Shown here: positions 61,374 to 64,000 of the stretch, piece after piece
Numbering within the stretch: position 1 is the first letter of the stretch
How the letters are laid out: each line of letters opens with the position of its first letter
Source of the DNA: Roseibium sp. MMSF_3412
GTDB taxonomy: Bacteria; Pseudomonadota; Alphaproteobacteria; Rhizobiales; Stappiaceae
Length of the DNA stretch: 64,000 nucleotides
NCBI RefSeq assembly: GCF_030733265.1
Contig: NZ_JASHJI010000002.1
Coordinates: forward strand, 1-64,000
Reading direction: 5' to 3'
Made by a program: the position numbers and the translations under genes
The notes under the pieces: generated by a model
The model's database searches: none
What the model was told of the DNA's origin: nothing
Seen by the model: the letters and a program-made list of their open reading frames with translations, nothing else

Positions 61374-61411
61374 CCTTGCGTCTGAACGAGATATGGTCAC
61401 GGCAGATGTCC
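61374..61411 (-). promoter_or_regulatory. Conserved 38-bp upstream block of micro-gene 2
   Basis: Same three cores and spacings as 60968-61005 (at least 30 of 38 positions identical), again 35 nt before the ATG. Conservation of the block together with its distance from the gene argues that both genes answer to the same signal. It lies 80 bp from the divergent permease start at 61491. Confidence 0.7.
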
Positions 61412-61490
61412 GATGAGTGGCCTTGAGATTAACGTTCGGCCATGTTCAGCTTTGCCCGTTGTCACTGTCATTTCTCCGGGGGCTTCTTTC

Positions 61491-63272
61491 GTGACTTTTG
61501 ACCAGATCGCTTTGTTTGTGCTTTTCGGAATTGTTTTCGCGCTGCTAGTCTGGGGCCGGATCAGGTTTGATCTGGTCGCCTTCGCCGCGCTGATCACCGG
61601 TGCGTTTCTCGGGCTCGTGCCCTCCGGCGAGATTTTCAACGGGTTCGGACATTCTGCCGTCATCATCATCGCGCTGGTCCTGATCGTCTCAAAGGGTCTG
61701 ATGAACTCAGGCGCGGTCGAGCTGATCGCAAACCATCTCTTGTCAGCCTCCAGAGGCCTTGCGCGCCACATCTCGATAATGTCGGTGGTCGGCGCAGGCC
61801 TTTCCGGCATCATCAACAACGTGGCAGCGCTTGCCCTGCTGATGCCGCTCGACCTGGAAGCGGCAAAGAAAGCGGGCCGCTCTCCCGGCCTGTCGCTGAT
61901 GCCGCTGTCTTTCGCGACCATTTTGGGCGGCATGATCACCCTGATCGGTACACCGCCGAACATCGTCATTGCCGAATACCGGTCCGACGCGCTCGGCCGC
62001 CCGTTTGCCATGTTCGATTTCGCACCGGTCGGGCTCACGGTGGCCGTCTTCGGCATCGCCTTCGTTGCCCTGTTCGGCTGGCGTTTTCTGCCTGCACATT
62101 TCAGGGAAAAGCCGAAGGACGAAGGATTCGCCGACAGTCTCTATTCGGCCGAGTTGAAGATCAGCAAGGTCTCGGAAGAAAAGCCCGTGGCCGTGGGCGA
62201 TCTCTATCCGGTCGCCGAAGAAAAGGATGTCACCATAATCGGCCTCATCCGGAACGGCCGGCGGATCAAGGGCTTTGCGCGCCGCGAGCCGATCAAGAGC
62301 GGTGACTTTCTCGTGGTCGAGGGCGACCCGAAGGCCATCGAAGGCTTCATGGGAGCGGCCAAGCTCGACTTTGCCGGCTCTGAACAGCACAAGGGCGGCC
62401 TTGGCGGCGCCTCCCTGTCTCTGGCCGAGGCAATTGCCCCCGACAGCGCCCGCATTACCGGGACGACCGCCTTCAAGCTGCGTCTCCTTTACGGTCACGG
62501 TGTCACCCTGCTCGGTATTTCGCGCGAGGGACGCCGTATCCAGAAACGGGTCCGGCACGAGATCATCCGGCCTGGCGACGTGCTTTTGATGATCGGTACG
62601 CAGGAGCGCCTGGAAAATGCCTTTTCCTGGCTTGGCGTCCTGCCTCTGGAGGGGCGCAGGACAGACATGATCCAGCGAAACAAGGCGTGGCTGGCGATTG
62701 CCGGCTTCATCCTGGCAATCGCCGTGGCTGTTGCCGGATTTGTCTATCTGCCGGTGGCTCTCGCGGCCTGTGTCGTGCTTTATGCCGCGACCGGCCTTGT
62801 CAGCGGCTCGGAGGTCTATAACGCGGTGGAATGGAAAGTGATCGTTCTGCTCGGATCACTGATCCCGCTTGGCCAGGCCTTTGAAAATGCCGGCAACGCG
62901 CAGTTGATAGCCGACGGCATCGTCGCCCTGACGGCGGGCGCGCCGGCGTGGGTCACGCTCACGGTGCTGATGATCGTGACCATGACCCTGTCCGATTTTC
63001 TGAACAATGTCGCGACCTGCCTGATCGCGGCACCCATTTCGGTGCAGATCGCCGGGAGCCTCGGCGTCAACCCCGACCCCTTTCTGATGGCCGTCGCGGT
63101 TGCCGCCTCGTGCGCTTTCCTGACGCCGATCGGGCACAAGAACAACACGATCATCATGGGACCGGGCGGTTACCGCTTCGGAGACTACTGGCGCATCGGC
63201 CTGCCTCTGGAGATCCTCGTGCTGGCGGTGGCCATCCCGGCGATCCTTGTCTTCTGGCCCCTGTCCGCCTGA
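61491..63272 (+). CDS. SLC13/DASS-type permease with RCK_C (TrkA-C) domains
   Basis: A 593-residue inner-membrane carrier. About five N-terminal helices (ALITGAFLGLVPSGEI, GIINNVAALALLMP, LGGMITLIGTPPNIV with the SLC13-type NT/TPPN hairpin), then two RCK_C-like cytoplasmic domains (about residues 175-260 and 265-340 of this start), then a second helix bundle with SDFLNNVATCLIAAP. This layout is typical of bacterial anion permeases (sulfate, dicarboxylate, or metal-linked). GTG 61491 is chosen; an in-frame ATG at 61413 abuts the micro-gene promoter block and has no RBS. Confidence 0.92.
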   Translation: MTFDQIALFVLFGIVFALLVWGRIRFDLVAFAALITGAFLGLVPSGEIFNGFGHSAVIIIALVLIVSKGLMNSGAVELIANHLLSASRGLARHISIMSVVGAGLSGIINNVAALALLMPLDLEAAKKAGRSPGLSLMPLSFATILGGMITLIGTPPNIVIAEYRSDALGRPFAMFDFAPVGLTVAVFGIAFVALFGWRFLPAHFREKPKDEGFADSLYSAELKISKVSEEKPVAVGDLYPVAEEKDVTIIGLIRNGRRIKGFARREPIKSGDFLVVEGDPKAIEGFMGAAKLDFAGSEQHKGGLGGASLSLAEAIAPDSARITGTTAFKLRLLYGHGVTLLGISREGRRIQKRVRHEIIRPGDVLLMIGTQERLENAFSWLGVLPLEGRRTDMIQRNKAWLAIAGFILAIAVAVAGFVYLPVALAACVVLYAATGLVSGSEVYNAVEWKVIVLLGSLIPLGQAFENAGNAQLIADGIVALTAGAPAWVTLTVLMIVTMTLSDFLNNVATCLIAAPISVQIAGSLGVNPDPFLMAVAVAASCAFLTPIGHKNNTIIMGPGGYRFGDYWRIGLPLEILVLAVAIPAILVFWPLSA

Positions 63273-63276
63273 CCCG

Positions 63277-64000
63277 TCAGGCGGCCGGTTTCAGTGGCAG
63301 GCAGATGTCGGTCAGGAGATCGGTGGGCGCCGTGTCCCTCGGATTGTTGAGGTAGACTTCCATGCAGGGCGCATCCGCCGGCTCGCGCCCCGATTGGGTG
63401 AGCCACTCGCCGTAAAGCCACTCGTAGGCCCATTTCATGTCAGCGTAAGGTCCCTTGTAGTGAAGAACGGCGTAGTCGCCGCCATAGGTCTGCACCGCCT
63501 CGAAAGGGGCTTCCACCTCGAACCCGTCGGACACCGCCACACCGGCGGCCGACTGGAGTTCGTCTTCGGGAACATGGGTCGGGTCTGAATAGTAGAGCCC
63601 TTTCATGATCCCCACCTGCCCCAGCAGGTTGCGGCTGGCCAGAACGCCAATGGCTTTTTCAAACGCCTTGCCGATCTCCATATAGGCACCCTTGTGCGGG
63701 ATAACGGCAAGCTTTTCGGTGGGAATGGATTTGATTTCAACCTGGTGCATAAGAAGAGTTCCTCTTGTTTTTGGAATGGGAGCACCGCCATTGGCGGGCT
63801 TGAGACGGCCTTCGACACCGGCCTCCCGGTAAACTGAGGGAGACTGGCCGTAGACTTTCTTGAAACTGCGGCTGAAGGCCTCCAGGCTGCTGTAACCGGC
63901 ACGCGTTGCGATCTCGGCAATCGGCATCCTGGAATAGGTCAGATCCGCAGAGGCCCGGTGCAGCCGCAGTCGTTTGACGGTCGCGACGATAGATTCGCCA
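63277..64000 (-). CDS. AraC-family regulator with GyrI-like effector domain (5' end outside window)
   Basis: The gene enters from the right edge and continues past it, so its N-terminus is missing. The visible part begins within an AraC HTH pair: ESIVATVKRLRLHRAS, then IAEIATRAGYSSLEAFSRSF and KVYGQSPSVYR. A linker follows, then a GyrI/AraC effector-binding domain of about 155 residues (VEIKSIPTEKLAVIPHKGAY...YGEWLTQSGREPADAPCMEVY). Such proteins bind small molecules or drugs and activate transport genes. It converges on the permease, leaving 4 bp. Confidence 0.92.
   Translation of the reverse strand, partial: GESIVATVKRLRLHRASADLTYSRMPIAEIATRAGYSSLEAFSRSFKKVYGQSPSVYREAGVEGRLKPANGGAPIPKTRGTLLMHQVEIKSIPTEKLAVIPHKGAYMEIGKAFEKAIGVLASRNLLGQVGIMKGLYYSDPTHVPEDELQSAAGVAVSDGFEVEAPFEAVQTYGGDYAVLHYKGPYADMKWAYEWLYGEWLTQSGREPADAPCMEVYLNNPRDTAPTDLLTDICLPLKPAA

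Noticed and set aside
61413..61490. ATG 61413 as start of the SLC13-type permease
   Set aside because: No RBS, abuts the micro-gene promoter block, and adds 26 polar residues not expected before the first helix; GTG 61491 fits better.

Overview
The window is chromosomal DNA of a GC-rich alphaproteobacterium. The gene set (ClpS2-type adaptor, DUF1402 and DUF1176 proteins, a PetP/PetR-type regulator pair, UbiK/Lgt, TAXI-type TRAP transporter, small beta-barrel Omp) and the gene order (uvrC, pgsA-moaD-moaE, lgt-midA-pgeF, prs, rplY-pth-ychF) fit Hyphomicrobiales, most likely a marine Stappiaceae-type organism (Labrenzia/Roseibium). That genus-level guess is inference. I saw no rRNA, tRNA, CRISPR array, transposase or prophage.

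Layout. 1-600: a GIY-YIG nuclease gene between 77-bp perfect direct repeats of a REP-like palindromic element. 0.9-12.2 kb: a long coiled-coil protein, a symporter fused to a solute-binding domain, ClpS, a chalcone-isomerase-like protein, an MFS carrier, DUF1402 and DUF1176 envelope proteins, a metallo-hydrolase and a glycine-rich cold-shock protein. 12.3-15.6 kb: acetyltransferase, RlmJ, a four-cysteine secreted protein, RNase T2 and a GST-like protein. 15.6-21.2 kb (minus strand): an RND pump with its adaptor, and an outer-membrane barrel. 21.6-31.5 kb: Ca2+/Na+ antiporter, UvrC, EEP-family membrane protein, thymidine kinase, TAXI-TRAP transporter, HlyU, PgsA, MoaD and MoaE. 31.6-39.4 kb: Bcr/CflA-type pump, IlvE, PetP-PetR plus a histidine kinase, CsaA, a TetR regulator, ProC and YbjN. 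39.7-46 kb: UbiK, Lgt, MidA, PgeF, an M24-fold protein without metal ligands, a lipoprotein and Prs. 46.1-52.1 kb: a BMP-family nucleoside ABC transporter in one operon with cytosine deaminase. 52.1-55.9 kb: a nested inverted REP-like cluster and a chemoreceptor paired with a free periplasmic Cache-type protein. 55.9-60.6 kb: L25, Pth, a second RNase T2, YchF and pyroglutamyl peptidase. 60.7-64 kb: two tandem paralogous micro-genes with matching leaders and terminators, an SLC13/RCK permease, and the end of an AraC/GyrI-type regulator.

How the genes fit together. Two secreted T2 ribonucleases, a nucleoside-type ABC importer, cytosine deaminase, thymidine kinase and PRPP synthetase suggest a capacity to scavenge nucleic acids. 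In both solute-binding-protein operons (TAXI and BMP) a strong stem-loop follows the binding-protein gene, which would raise its expression over the membrane components. Likely accessory insertions sit between uvrC and pgsA, between prs and rplY, and between pth and ychF, where related genomes usually have these housekeeping genes closer together (recalled, not checked here).

The least explained locus is the micro-gene pair at 60.7-61.4 kb: 54- and 55-residue proteins that share a C-terminal signature, a conserved 38-bp upstream block exactly 35 nt before each start codon, and a terminator hairpin beginning at each stop codon.
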